64,000 bases of DNA, taken from contig JAEPNQ010000004.1 of assembly GCA_017643305.1 (NCBI GenBank), positions 59,098 through 123,097 on the forward strand, given 5' to 3'. The DNA is from Marinibacterium sp. GTDB taxonomy: Bacteria > Pseudomonadota > Alphaproteobacteria > Rhodobacterales > Rhodobacteraceae. Positions 8,670 to 16,975 of this stretch are shown here, piece after piece. A model generated the notes under the pieces. That model was given only the letters and a program-made list of their open reading frames with translations, searched no databases and had not been told where the DNA came from. The position numbers were made by a program, and so were the translations under genes. How positions within the stretch are numbered: position 1 is the stretch's first letter; each line of letters opens with the position of its first letter.

Positions 8670-10127
8670 ATGCTTAGATGCAAGATTCCAAACTCAAGAC
8701 GGGCAAAGATTTTGACTGCTGGGATAGATCTTTTAGTTCAAGATGGCTGGGTTGTTACACCCGATGGGATCGTGCGCGGTGACGTAGCGGTTTCACATGG
8801 CAAGATCATTTCTGTGGGCAAACCAGTCGTAGAGGCGAAAGTGCAGATTGCGGCGCAGGGTAAGTGGGTGATGCCTGGCGGGGTAGATCCACATGCTCAT
8901 ATTGAGCAGATGTCCGGTATGGGGCAGTGGAATGCCGATACATTTGAAACTGCTACAAAATCGGCGGCTATGGGCGGCACCACCAGTGTCATCTCATTCG
9001 CGGCACAGGCAAACGGTCAAACGCTGTCTGACACAGTCTCGGACTATGCAGCGCGCGCGTCCAGAGGGGCGATGATCGACTATGCCTTTCACATCACTTT
9101 GACCGACACCAGTGTTGCAGGCTTCGATGACGATCTGGTCGAACTGATTGATGCGGGCCACAGGTCTCTCAAGGTCTTCACAACCTACAATATTCAGTTG
9201 AACGACGCGCAGTTGCTGCGGATTTTTCAGAAAGCCCGGGAATGTGGTGCTTTGCTCTGCGTCCATGCAGAAAATGATGCGATCATCTCCCAAGCACGGG
9301 ACCAGTTGATCAGCGCTGGGCAAACCTCCCCAAAGGATCATGCGCGGTCTCGCCCCAAAATGGCGGAAATCGAAGCGGTCGAGCGCATTTGCCGGTTTGC
9401 CGAATACGTCGACCAACCCGTGATGATGTTTCACATCTCGACGCAGGAAGGGGCCGCGGCTGTCCAAGCTGCTCAGGCGCGGAGTGCTCCGGTCTGGGCG
9501 GAAACCTGTCCGCATTACCTGTTCATGACAGAAACCGTTTTGGACAAGCCGGGACTGGAAGGGGCTAAATGGATGTGTTCACCCCCGCAGCGGTCCAAAA
9601 CGGATCAAGACGCTTTGTGGACTGCGCTTCTGAACGGAACACTCAGTCTCGTCTCTTCCGATCACGCGCCTTATCGTTTTGATGAAACGGGCAAACTTTC
9701 GGCCGGTCCAAACCCTGGTTTCCATCAGATTGCCAACGGGCTTCCTGGATTGGAAACGCGACTGCCGCTTCTCTTCAATGCGATGGTGACAGAAGGGCGT
9801 GGCGGGCCCGAAGCCTTTGCCCAACTGACATCACATGCTCCGGCGACGCTTTATGGACTGAAGAACAAAGGTGCGATTGCTGAAGGTTTGGATGCGGACA
9901 TCGTTGTTTGGGATCCCGAGAAAACCGTGACCTACGAGGCCAACGATTTGCATGACAATGTCGGGTACAACCCTTGGGAGGGACATCGTGTGACAGGCTG
10001 GCCCGAACACGTCATCCTCCGCGGAACGCCGCTTGTGGAGAATGGCAACTTTCTTGGTCAGCCGGGAAGCGGCCAGTGGATCGACCGACCCGAGTTGGCC
10101 ACAAGGCCAAAGGGGTATGCCGAGTGA
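8670..10127 (+). CDS. Dihydropyrimidinase / D-hydantoinase-family cyclic amidohydrolase
   Basis: A 485-residue amidohydrolase. Metal ligands are visible: HAH in GGVDPHAHIEQ (about 75), the carboxylated Lys in SLKVFTTYN (about 167), His in CVHAEND and FHIST, and Asp in SSDHAPY (about 331). These enzymes hydrolyse cyclic amides (hydantoins, dihydropyrimidines, allantoin-like rings). The first ATG (8670) has a GAGGG just before it. An in-frame TTG at 8712 would fit the family's usual N-terminus better, so the start is uncertain. It is the first gene of an operon; its TGA overlaps the GTG start of the next gene. The true ring substrate cannot be read from sequence. Confidence 0.88.
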   Translation: MLRCKIPNSRRAKILTAGIDLLVQDGWVVTPDGIVRGDVAVSHGKIISVGKPVVEAKVQIAAQGKWVMPGGVDPHAHIEQMSGMGQWNADTFETATKSAAMGGTTSVISFAAQANGQTLSDTVSDYAARASRGAMIDYAFHITLTDTSVAGFDDDLVELIDAGHRSLKVFTTYNIQLNDAQLLRIFQKARECGALLCVHAENDAIISQARDQLISAGQTSPKDHARSRPKMAEIEAVERICRFAEYVDQPVMMFHISTQEGAAAVQAAQARSAPVWAETCPHYLFMTETVLDKPGLEGAKWMCSPPQRSKTDQDALWTALLNGTLSLVSSDHAPYRFDETGKLSAGPNPGFHQIANGLPGLETRLPLLFNAMVTEGRGGPEAFAQLTSHAPATLYGLKNKGAIAEGLDADIVVWDPEKTVTYEANDLHDNVGYNPWEGHRVTGWPEHVILRGTPLVENGNFLGQPGSGQWIDRPELATRPKGYAE

Positions 10128-10528
10128 GTGCAACTGACATCAGCCGACCAGAAGCGCCCAATGAGCTGGCGATCACATTTTTCTATTATCGGGATCTGCT
10201 GCAAGCGATGCGGTTTTACGAGGATATCCTCGGCCTCTCGCTGGCGATTGATCAGGGGTGGTGCAAGATCTACCGGATCTGTCCGGGCGCACATGTCGGC
10301 CTTGTTGACGAGACCAAGGGAATGAACAAATGGGCCGCGATCAAACCAGTGCAGCTCTGCATCCGGGTTCCCTGTGTGGATGACTGGTACGCTTACGCAA
10401 AAGTAAAACAGCTCGATGGCTTGTCGCAACTCTTTGTAAACGACCAGATCGGTATCCGGGCTTTCGTGTTCAACGATCCCGAGGGCTATCAGATCGAGAT
10501 CCAAACTGCGACGCGGGCCGGTGCATGA
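10124..10528 (+). CDS. VOC-family (glyoxalase/bleomycin-resistance fold) protein
   Basis: A 134-residue protein of the vicinal-oxygen-chelate fold. The pattern FYYRDLLQAMRFYEDILGL at the start and FNDPEGYQIEIQ at the end are typical of the family. A GTG start at 10124 overlaps the hydantoinase stop (GTGA), and its own TGA overlaps the racemase ATG (ATGA), so it is translated as part of the operon. It may be an isomerase, dioxygenase or lyase acting on an operon intermediate. The sequence does not say which. Confidence 0.8.
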   Translation: MSATDISRPEAPNELAITFFYYRDLLQAMRFYEDILGLSLAIDQGWCKIYRICPGAHVGLVDETKGMNKWAAIKPVQLCIRVPCVDDWYAYAKVKQLDGLSQLFVNDQIGIRAFVFNDPEGYQIEIQTATRAGA

Positions 10529-11205
10529 ACGCACTGGTCGTCATCAACCCGAATTCATCGCAGACAGTGACTGACGGGATCGATAGGGCAATTGATCCCT
10601 TGCGCAGTTTCGGAATTCCGATCCGGTGCCTGACCCTGGCAGAAGGCCCGCCGGGCATCGAATCTCAGCAACAGGCAGATCTGACCATTGCGCCGATGCT
10701 GAAACTGGCGGCCGCGCAAAACGATGCTGCGGGTTATGTGATCGCCTGTTTTGGTGATCCGGGGCTGCACGCGCTGCGTGACCAGACCTCTCTGCCTGTG
10801 GTGGGTATCCAGGAGGCGTCGGTCATGACGGCGCTGACCTTGGGTCATAAGTTTGGCGTGATTGCTATTCTGCCGGCATCCATACCGCGTCATCTGCGGG
10901 CCTTTGGGGCGATGGGCGTGTCAGGCCGCTTGGCAGGCGACCGAGCTCTTGGCCTAAGCGTTGCAGACCTTGCCGAGGATGGCAAAAGTCTCAACGCCAT
11001 GATCGCAACCGGCAAAAGGTTGCGCGACGAAGACGGGGCTGATGTTCTGATCATGGGCTGCGCCGGCATGGCACGTTTTCGCGACCCTTTGCAGGACGCC
11101 ACGGGCCTGCCGGTCGTCGACCCGGCGCAAGCTGCGGTAAGTATGGCCGTGGGGCAAATCCGGCTGAACCTATCACATGAGGTACGGAGAACTGATCATG
11201 CTTGA
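10525..11205 (+). CDS. Asp/Glu/hydantoin racemase family protein
   Basis: A 226-residue member of the Asp/Glu racemase superfamily. It starts with the hydantoin-racemase-like VVINPNSSQTVTDGI and has two cysteines in the expected acid/base positions: YVIACFGDPG (about Cys75) and LIMGCAGMA (about Cys179). Members racemise 5-substituted hydantoins or amino-acid-like compounds, or act as related isomerases. ATGA overlap with the VOC gene and an 8-bp overlap with the following aldolase gene indicate tight co-translation. Together with the hydantoinase this suggests use of both enantiomers of a cyclic ureide or imide. Confidence 0.82.
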   Translation: MNALVVINPNSSQTVTDGIDRAIDPLRSFGIPIRCLTLAEGPPGIESQQQADLTIAPMLKLAAAQNDAAGYVIACFGDPGLHALRDQTSLPVVGIQEASVMTALTLGHKFGVIAILPASIPRHLRAFGAMGVSGRLAGDRALGLSVADLAEDGKSLNAMIATGKRLRDEDGADVLIMGCAGMARFRDPLQDATGLPVVDPAQAAVSMAVGQIRLNLSHEVRRTDHA

Positions 11206-12115
11206 TGAATCCACCCAGGGTGTTTTCACCATCGCGGCTACGCCGTTCTTGCCGGATGGTGCGCTCGATTTCGACAGCATCGACCGCATGGTCGACGCTT
11301 ATATCGAAAAGGGTGCCAATGGCCTGACGATCCTTGGGATGATGGGAGAGGCCGGAAAACTATCAGCGGCAGAATCCGTGTCAGTTGTTCAACGCGTGAC
11401 ATCCCGCTGCACGGTGCCGGTTGTGGTCGGCGTTTCTGCGCCCGGGTTTGCAGCAATGACTGCGCTGAGCAACGAAGCCATGGATGCGGGTGCAGCAGGC
11501 GTCATGGTGGCCCCCCCCATGGGCCTTCAGACGGACGCACAGATTGTTAGCTATTTCCACAACACGGCGGATGCGCTGGGAGACATTCCTTTTGTGCTGC
11601 AGGACTTCCCGCTTGCGACAGGTGTGCAAATCTCACCCTCGGTTATCCTGAAAATCGCCGAAGACTGCCCGACCTGCGTGATGCTCAAACATGAAGACTG
11701 GCCGGGCCTGGAAAAGATAACGACGCTGCGCAACGCATCCGATACAGGATCGCGCCGTATCTCGATCCTGTGCGGCAATGGGGGGATGTATCTGGTGGAA
11801 GAATTGCTGCGTGGAGCAGATGGTGCGATGACGGGTTTCGGATATCCCGAGATGATGCGGCAGGTTCTTGGCACATATAAAACTGGGGATCTGGATCGTG
11901 CACGTGATATTTTCGATGCCTACTTGCCAATGATCCGATACGAGGCGCAGCCCGGTCTGGGCCTGGCAATCCGAAAACACTCTCTGGTCCGCCAAGGCAT
12001 CATTCAGCATTCTACGCTTCGCAAGCCCGGGCCGGCACTTACGCCGGCGACTATTGCCGAAATCGATGCGCTTGCCGCCCGGCAAAATAGGCGGTTGAGC
12101 GATCTGGGATTGTAG
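11198..12115 (+). CDS. Dihydrodipicolinate synthase (DapA)/N-acetylneuraminate lyase family aldolase
   Basis: A 305-residue TIM-barrel class I aldolase. GMMGEAGKLS corresponds to the family's substrate-binding loop, and the Schiff-base lysine is in CVMLKHEDWP. The usual catalytic tyrosine motif (YNxP) is replaced by LQDFP, so this is not a biosynthetic DapA and probably a catabolic aldolase or hydratase. ATG 11198, preceded by GGAG, is preferred over an ATG seven codons upstream. It is the last gene of the hydantoinase operon, where it may cleave or dehydrate the carbon skeleton released from the ring. Termination is by TAG. Confidence 0.83.
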   Translation: MLDESTQGVFTIAATPFLPDGALDFDSIDRMVDAYIEKGANGLTILGMMGEAGKLSAAESVSVVQRVTSRCTVPVVVGVSAPGFAAMTALSNEAMDAGAAGVMVAPPMGLQTDAQIVSYFHNTADALGDIPFVLQDFPLATGVQISPSVILKIAEDCPTCVMLKHEDWPGLEKITTLRNASDTGSRRISILCGNGGMYLVEELLRGADGAMTGFGYPEMMRQVLGTYKTGDLDRARDIFDAYLPMIRYEAQPGLGLAIRKHSLVRQGIIQHSTLRKPGPALTPATIAEIDALAARQNRRLSDLGL

Positions 12116-12287
12116 ACCCGGTAATGAATTAGCAGGCTGCCAACACAATATCTGGTGGGCCTTGCTAAACTCAGCTGTCTTGTCCGATCAAATCGCTACA
12201 TTGCCGTTTTTGTTCGCTAGTCTTCCGCGCGTTCTGCAACACTGTGCCATAGGTGTTACTTGACCCGGTTCACCGGCACCTGCGCTG

Positions 12288-12812
12288 TCAAAGCTGTTGC
12301 ATTTCGAAGCGCACGCGCCCGACTGGAATGCCAGCACGTGTCACAATGGCATCATTGATTACCCTACCATCGGGATCGAAATAGATGACGTCCTCGAAGC
12401 CCAGCCTGGTCACTTCGTCTCGTGACCGGAAATCGGCAAGGTAAGACAGCCGGATCTCATTTCCGGTCTCCACGACATTCGCCACCCCTACTGTGTCTTC
12501 CCGCCGTCCCGTCCACTTGCCAGGCCCCGCTCGGTCAAACACCCATGTCAGGCGATTTTGCTCGCCATCGTCATAGAAGAAATCTTCCACGACAGTCAGC
12601 CGATTGCCGTCTACTCGACCGTCAAGACGCGCTGTGAACCTTCGCTCTTTGCCGGTCAGGTCAACTCTGAACACACCTGCACCGATCGATTTTCCCGAGA
12701 ATGCCTGATCGAGTGTGATCGGGTCGCGCGGTCCTTTGGGTGAGGTCGGCACGCTTGCGCATCCGGCCAGTGCAAGGGAGCCAAAAAGAAAGGAACGGCG
12801 CTTTATCAACAT
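12288..12812 (-). CDS. DUF3833-family lipoprotein
   Basis: A 174-residue protein with a lipoprotein signal: RRSFLFGSLALAGC ends in the lipobox LAGC, so the mature protein would be lipid-anchored at Cys18. The remainder (DQAFSGKSIGAGVFRVDLTG, then a beta-rich body) matches DUF3833 proteins, whose function is not established. It stands alone, convergent with the hydantoinase operon. Confidence 0.82.
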   Translation of the reverse strand: MLIKRRSFLFGSLALAGCASVPTSPKGPRDPITLDQAFSGKSIGAGVFRVDLTGKERRFTARLDGRVDGNRLTVVEDFFYDDGEQNRLTWVFDRAGPGKWTGRREDTVGVANVVETGNEIRLSYLADFRSRDEVTRLGFEDVIYFDPDGRVINDAIVTRAGIPVGRVRFEMQQL

Positions 12813-13071
12813 GTATCACCTATGGTTCTTTGCAGCTTCAGAAATTGTTGGTCTGGCGGCTTGAACTAGCCCGTCATATCGCGGGGTCGAGGATAGAGAA
12901 GAAAATTGGAAGTGGCCCTCATTAGTGTGTCCTCGCCGGTAGCGCGCATTTTCCGGTGGCAGCTAAAGAGGGGTGCTCTCAAAAAAACACTCTATGAGTC
13001 AGCCTTGTTCCTGTGAATCAAGGTGCTGACTGCAGATATGGAATATGATGATGTAGGCCGACAGCGACGTC

Positions 13072-13908
13072 TCACCCAACGCTTTGTGGCTGCAGCGCGG
13101 TGTTGCAAATGCCTGCCGCCGTGAGCCACATCTGATCGAGCGCGTCCATCTCCTCAGCTTGATAGGAACCTGACGCTTTCCAGTACTTTCCTGAGGCGGT
13201 GAAATATCCCAAATCTTCTTCCCGCTTCTTTGCTGCTTCGAACAAGGGGCTGTCAAAGCCCTTTGTATTGGGCGGCTTGTCCGCAAGGTTCTTGAAACTC
13301 ATGCTCGGGAAGACGAGCCTGCTTTCGCCGATCGACAGCCGGACACATGTGCATCCCATCTGATGCGCATGTAGCATCAAGCGGGCAGATTTGGCTTCGA
13401 GGTTGCGAAGGCTTGGATCGCGACGCAAAGGATCGGCCGTACCGTTTCCATAGAAGTGTGTCTGGCTGGTTTTGGAATAGACCATATCGCAGCCAAGGAA
13501 CGCCATTACGGTCGGTCTCAACGCCGCGAGCGCCCAGTAACCAGCGGTGAACGCCATTGTCCCACCCGCATAGAAGACGCCTCCGAAAAAATTGTTCGCA
13601 GGAACGTAGTCACGAGATGTAACAAGCCGTTGGTGCTCCGCTACAGAGGGCGGCCATCGGTCGGATGGAAAATCGTCAGGCGCAACGACGTAATCCCAAT
13701 CATTCCGCAACCGCCAGGCATTGTTGATCGCCACAATGTCCGATACGCCCGACTTTGGCCAGTCCCGGCACTGAACAGCATCCGGCGCACTGCCTAGGAC
13801 AAGTACAACCCGCTTCGTGCGACTGGCAGATACCTGCGAGTACTCTGCCTCCCGGCCACTCAGTCGGCGATTGTGGGTGTTGACATCTCTCGGTTTAGAA
13901 TCGGCCAT
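13072..13908 (-). CDS. Unknown conserved-looking cytosolic protein
   Basis: A 278-residue protein with no signal peptide or membrane helix. The ATG at 13908 has a GGAG site seven bases upstream and is preferred over a TTG further out. It has a nucleotide-fold-like N-terminus (RVVLVLGSAPDAVQCRDWP) and motifs AINNAWR, DYVVAPDDFPSDRW, MAFLGCDMVY and THFYGNGTADPLR. These resemble DUF115/glycosyltransferase-associated proteins seen near exopolysaccharide genes, but I cannot name the family. Its position next to a damaged cysC copy and an acyltransferase suggests membership of a surface-polysaccharide region. Confidence 0.65.
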   Translation of the reverse strand: MADSKPRDVNTHNRRLSGREAEYSQVSASRTKRVVLVLGSAPDAVQCRDWPKSGVSDIVAINNAWRLRNDWDYVVAPDDFPSDRWPPSVAEHQRLVTSRDYVPANNFFGGVFYAGGTMAFTAGYWALAALRPTVMAFLGCDMVYSKTSQTHFYGNGTADPLRRDPSLRNLEAKSARLMLHAHQMGCTCVRLSIGESRLVFPSMSFKNLADKPPNTKGFDSPLFEAAKKREEDLGYFTASGKYWKASGSYQAEEMDALDQMWLTAAGICNTALQPQSVG

Positions 13909-14358
13909 CCGCAAACTCCGCAAGATCAGGTACGTCAGTCCAGACGCTACTTTCGTTGTAGCGACTTAGATTGCGTCGACAGCGTGACCACTTATTTGGG
14001 ATTCTCAAGTGTTGTTTTGCATATGGACATTCGTTTTGGGGTACCTTGCCATAATCCTAGCCTCTCAGTCAGCAACTATTTGCAGAAATTGCATTATTTG
14101 AGCCTGTCGGCTGCTCTCGTGAGCGCTCGTAGCAAAACATCAGTCGCCGGTTCAGTCGATGTGCATCTTGGTGATGAAAAGTGGATGCCGACCATTCAAG
14201 ATTGACAGCACACCGGTAAAAAAAGCCGAGTTCTTTGAATGTATATCCGGTTTAAAGCAGTGCTCGGCCCCATTGGCCGGTTTTCTTGCAGCTTGCCAGC
14301 ATCAACAGAAATTTGGCCGCAGGGAATTTCATATGGTAAGTGCGGAAGCAGTAGGCCG
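13909..14358. other. AT-richer gene-free stretch
   Basis: About 450 bases visibly lower in GC than the surroundings. Only short frames are present, none with a ribosome site and family character. It borders the degenerate cysC fragment and may be remnant DNA from the event that brought in the acyltransferase/hydrolase pair. Confidence 0.45.
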
Positions 14359-14496
14359 TCAGGCGCTGATCGGCCCCATACTTTCCAGTTTCAGGATGAC
14401 CTGATGCGCGCAGTTATCGACCTTGATGTTTTCGGTCTAAGCGCCGCGTTCGAGGTTTTGCACCCTGTCATACGGATCAGCGATGCCGGTGAATCC
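14359..14496 (-). pseudogene. Degenerate duplicate of the 3' end of cysC (APS kinase C-terminus)
   Basis: The minus strand encodes 45 residues aligning without gaps to the C-terminus of the Sat-CysC protein at 16976; 32 of 45 are identical by my count, including VDNCAHQVILKLESMG. The copy has an in-frame TAG at its 20th codon and no upstream continuation, so it cannot be functional. It lies in the same orientation as the intact gene and flanks the hydrolase/acyltransferase pair on the other side. Confidence 0.85.
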
Positions 14497-14522
14497 CCAT
14501 TATCCGGACCAAACACGGTTTG

Positions 14523-15293
14523 TCACTTTGATGGCAAAAGAAACGCTCGTAGCGGGTCGAGGTACCGGTCCTGGTTTAGGTTCATTGTGTGACCGCCTTC
14601 GTCGAACACAATTCCGGTATTGTTTGCGCCCGAATAGGCGTTTTCTGAAAGCTGATAGTCGAGCACCTGATCATCCCGCGATAAAAAGATCAGCCGCTCA
14701 ATCCCAGCCGTCGGCGACGATGTCCTGCTGGCGTAGCGGCTCACCTTTTCCTCGGTGATAAGGATGTCCTTTCCGCGCTTTTCGGCCCGGTATTTTCCTA
14801 TGAACTGACGTAGCTGTTCAGCCGGCTTGACGACCGGATTGACGAGCACAACCCGTTTCACACCGTATTTTTCCGCATAATGGTTGGCCCAGAACCCGCC
14901 CAGGGAAGTACCGATAAAAATCACGTTCCGATTTTTTAGCAATCCCTCCCATACCCTCTCAACGGCGGCATCGTTGCCGTCCAAATCAAAGTAGTCATAG
15001 TTGAACCCGATGATGGAAAAATGCTCGGAAAAGGCAGTGTAGAGCTTGTTATACGCTCCGTTTGGCATTGCTGGCCCGAAACCATGAAAGACGAATAAAA
15101 CGTCATCCTTGATTTGTTCGCCATCGTAGTTGACCAGCGTAAATTCGTCATATGCGCCGAAACGAATCTCGCGCGCTTGGGCCGGGGTCGTGGACGCTGA
15201 TGACAAGAAAACCATCAGGCAGATGGCCAGGCATTGTGTAATTCCCGGAGGTACCGGCCAAATTCGCCGGGAAAGCATGGCGGTTGCGGACAT
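14523..15293 (-). CDS. Exported alpha/beta-hydrolase (YqiA/esterase-like)
   Basis: A 256-residue protein starting at ATG 15293, one base after the stop of the upstream acyltransferase. It has an N-terminal signal peptide (LAICLMVFLSSASTTPAQA) and an alpha/beta-hydrolase core with HGFGPA oxyanion region, nucleophile elbow GTSLGGFWA, an Asp in SRDDQVLD and a His in DEGGHTMN, so a full Ser-Asp-His triad is present. YqiA-like proteins are normally cytosolic; this one is exported. Coupled to an acyltransferase, it may add, remove or transfer acyl groups on a surface glycan (inference). Confidence 0.78.
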   Translation of the reverse strand: MSATAMLSRRIWPVPPGITQCLAICLMVFLSSASTTPAQAREIRFGAYDEFTLVNYDGEQIKDDVLFVFHGFGPAMPNGAYNKLYTAFSEHFSIIGFNYDYFDLDGNDAAVERVWEGLLKNRNVIFIGTSLGGFWANHYAEKYGVKRVVLVNPVVKPAEQLRQFIGKYRAEKRGKDILITEEKVSRYASRTSSPTAGIERLIFLSRDDQVLDYQLSENAYSGANNTGIVFDEGGHTMNLNQDRYLDPLRAFLLPSK

Positions 15294-15294
15294 C

Positions 15295-16553
15295 TTATGC
15301 CCCCCATTTCTTGTGGAGGATGTAGGCCAGCGAACCGGCAAAAAACAGTAGAGCCAGCATCAGTATCGGTATGCCGAACAAGACGACCCAGAATGCCAGG
15401 AGCCAGTACCGGCGCGGTTTTGGCACCAGCCGCAGCACGATCAGGATGATCGAAAATGCGATCAGGTAGCACATGAACCAGAACGGATCATTGGAAAATG
15501 CCCGCATGCCACTGGTTTCGCGTTCCAGCGCGATCATCGTGAACCACCAGGATTCGTTCAGGTAAAGAAGGCTGCTGACCGACGCCGCAACAATCTGAAA
15601 CGGCGTATAGGGGCGGCGCAGCTCGTCAGCAATGTAATAGTCGGAATAATCATAAAGCTCTGCGTTAGCCCGGAAACCGAAGCTGTCGAGAATAACGGTT
15701 ACGATCAACATCGGGATTATGAGATAATAAAGGTTGAGCCCGCGTTTGAGCGTCATGGCGACCGCGCCGAACCGACTGCGGTCAATGGAAAGCATTAGGA
15801 AATAGCCGGAAATCATAAAGAATGCAGGCACCGCAAACCGCGGTGCAGCTCCGTCAAAGCCGGGAAGATGCAACGTGGTCAGCCTGTGGAAGCTAAAATG
15901 CCCAGGCACTACGCAGATCATGGCCACGACCTTGACCAGGTTCAGAAATTCGCTGTGGGACCGGGTGAGTATCAGTGGCGTCGAGCTGGTTATCACTCCT
16001 TCCGGGCGAGGATACCGGATCTCCGCGCGTTTGAATATTTTTTGCTGCCAGCGGTCGAAGGCTGGTTTGAAAACAAAGCAGATCCGTCCCATCAAAAGGG
16101 ACGCCACGACCGTGGCCGCTAGCAGCGCCAATTGTTGCACAACGCTGGTGTGGTCGTAGTTCGTGACTGCGGCAAAGAAGAACAGGAAAGGAAAGTGAAA
16201 CAGAAAAATTGCGGTTGAGTAGCGCGTGATGAACCCTACGAACCACCCGTTCACTGGCAGGCTTTTTTCAGAAACAAACACATAGCGGGACATCACGAGC
16301 AGCCCAAACAGAAAAACCGTGTGCCAGTATTGCATCAGGTAGCGCTTGCTCATTCCAAGATACTGGCGGACCGAATAGGGGAGGGGGCAAAGCTTTTGGA
16401 CCATTCGTACAGGTTTTGACCAGTACCCGAATAGATGTACCAGCAGTAGGCGAGGAATATGAACGCCGACAGGGCAAGAGCGCTGCCACGTTGCGGTGGT
16501 CGCACGCGTAGCGGGGGGGCTTTTTGGGTTCCATGCATTGAAGTCCGCCCCAT
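15295..16553 (-). pseudogene. Membrane acyltransferase (acyltransferase_3 type) with halves in permuted order; frameshifted near the N-terminus
   Basis: Reading on the minus strand, an ATG at 16553 with a GGTGGAG site opens a frame encoding a membrane helix (ALALSAFIFLAYCWYIYSG). After a one-base shift in a G-rich run near 16378-16388 the other frame continues to the stop at 15295; an in-frame ATG also exists at 16353 (352 residues). The first part contains the C-terminal hallmark of acyltransferase_3 proteins (RYSTAIFLFHFPFLFFF and the last helix). The second part contains the N-terminal hallmarks (FLNLVKVVAMICVVPGHFSF, VPAFFMISGYFL, RGLNLYYLIIP) and ends after the FFAGSLAYIL helix. Total length, about 419 codons, equals one whole enzyme. 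If expressed from 16353 a shorter protein is still possible. Confidence 0.65.
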
Positions 16554-16917
16554 CTAATTCTCCACCGACTATCCGGCCTGCCTGACGAGGCAGCAAACAG
16601 ATCAGCCGACATTCTCCAATTCTTACGTACTCTCCGCAGTGTTGGCGATCGGCCACGCAACGATCAAGCCTCTTACGCGCTCGGCATAAATGTTTGGAGA
16701 TCTGTTGCATCGGTCGACTGGTATTTGTGGTTTTGACGGCCTGGTTTGTGTGGCTCCCAAACAGTTTCATGTTTCAAAAAATGTAGGTGAGCGTTCCACC
16801 ATCTCCTGCAGGCTCATAACCGCTTTCACCGAGACACACGCGATTGTTCTTCTTGGTTGGGGCTTGAAGAACAGAATGCGCATTTTGCGGATTCCCGACC
16901 TCAGCCCAGAACGTTTT
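16554..16917. other. Gene-free stretch between the acyltransferase and sat-cysC
   Basis: About 360 bases with no frame showing protein character on either strand. The acyltransferase promoter should be here. I found no further trace of acyltransferase sequence upstream of 16553, where an in-frame TAG immediately precedes the start. Confidence 0.45.
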
Positions 16918-16944
16918 GTGGGGACGCCGGTCTGGCGCCCCCAC
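16918..16944. terminator. Strong hairpin downstream of sat-cysC
   Basis: An inverted repeat of 11 bp per arm with one A/C mismatch (GTGGGGACGCC ... GGCGCCCCCAC) and a 5-base loop, 32 bases beyond the sat-cysC stop. A TTTT follows it on the plus strand, but no T-run follows on the minus strand, so intrinsic termination of sat-cysC is plausible but not certain. Confidence 0.5.
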
Positions 16945-16975
16945 TTTTCACAGTCCAGAGGATGTTGATCAGGCG

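Noticed and set aside
16354..16770. N-terminal extension of the acyltransferase frame to 16770
   Set aside because: In that frame the residues before 16353 have no membrane or domain character; the helix-encoding sequence is in another frame starting at 16553.
14359..16975. A mobile element with its own integrase between the cysC repeats
   Set aside because: Only the acyltransferase and hydrolase are found there; no integrase, transposase or terminal inverted repeats were seen, so no element is called.
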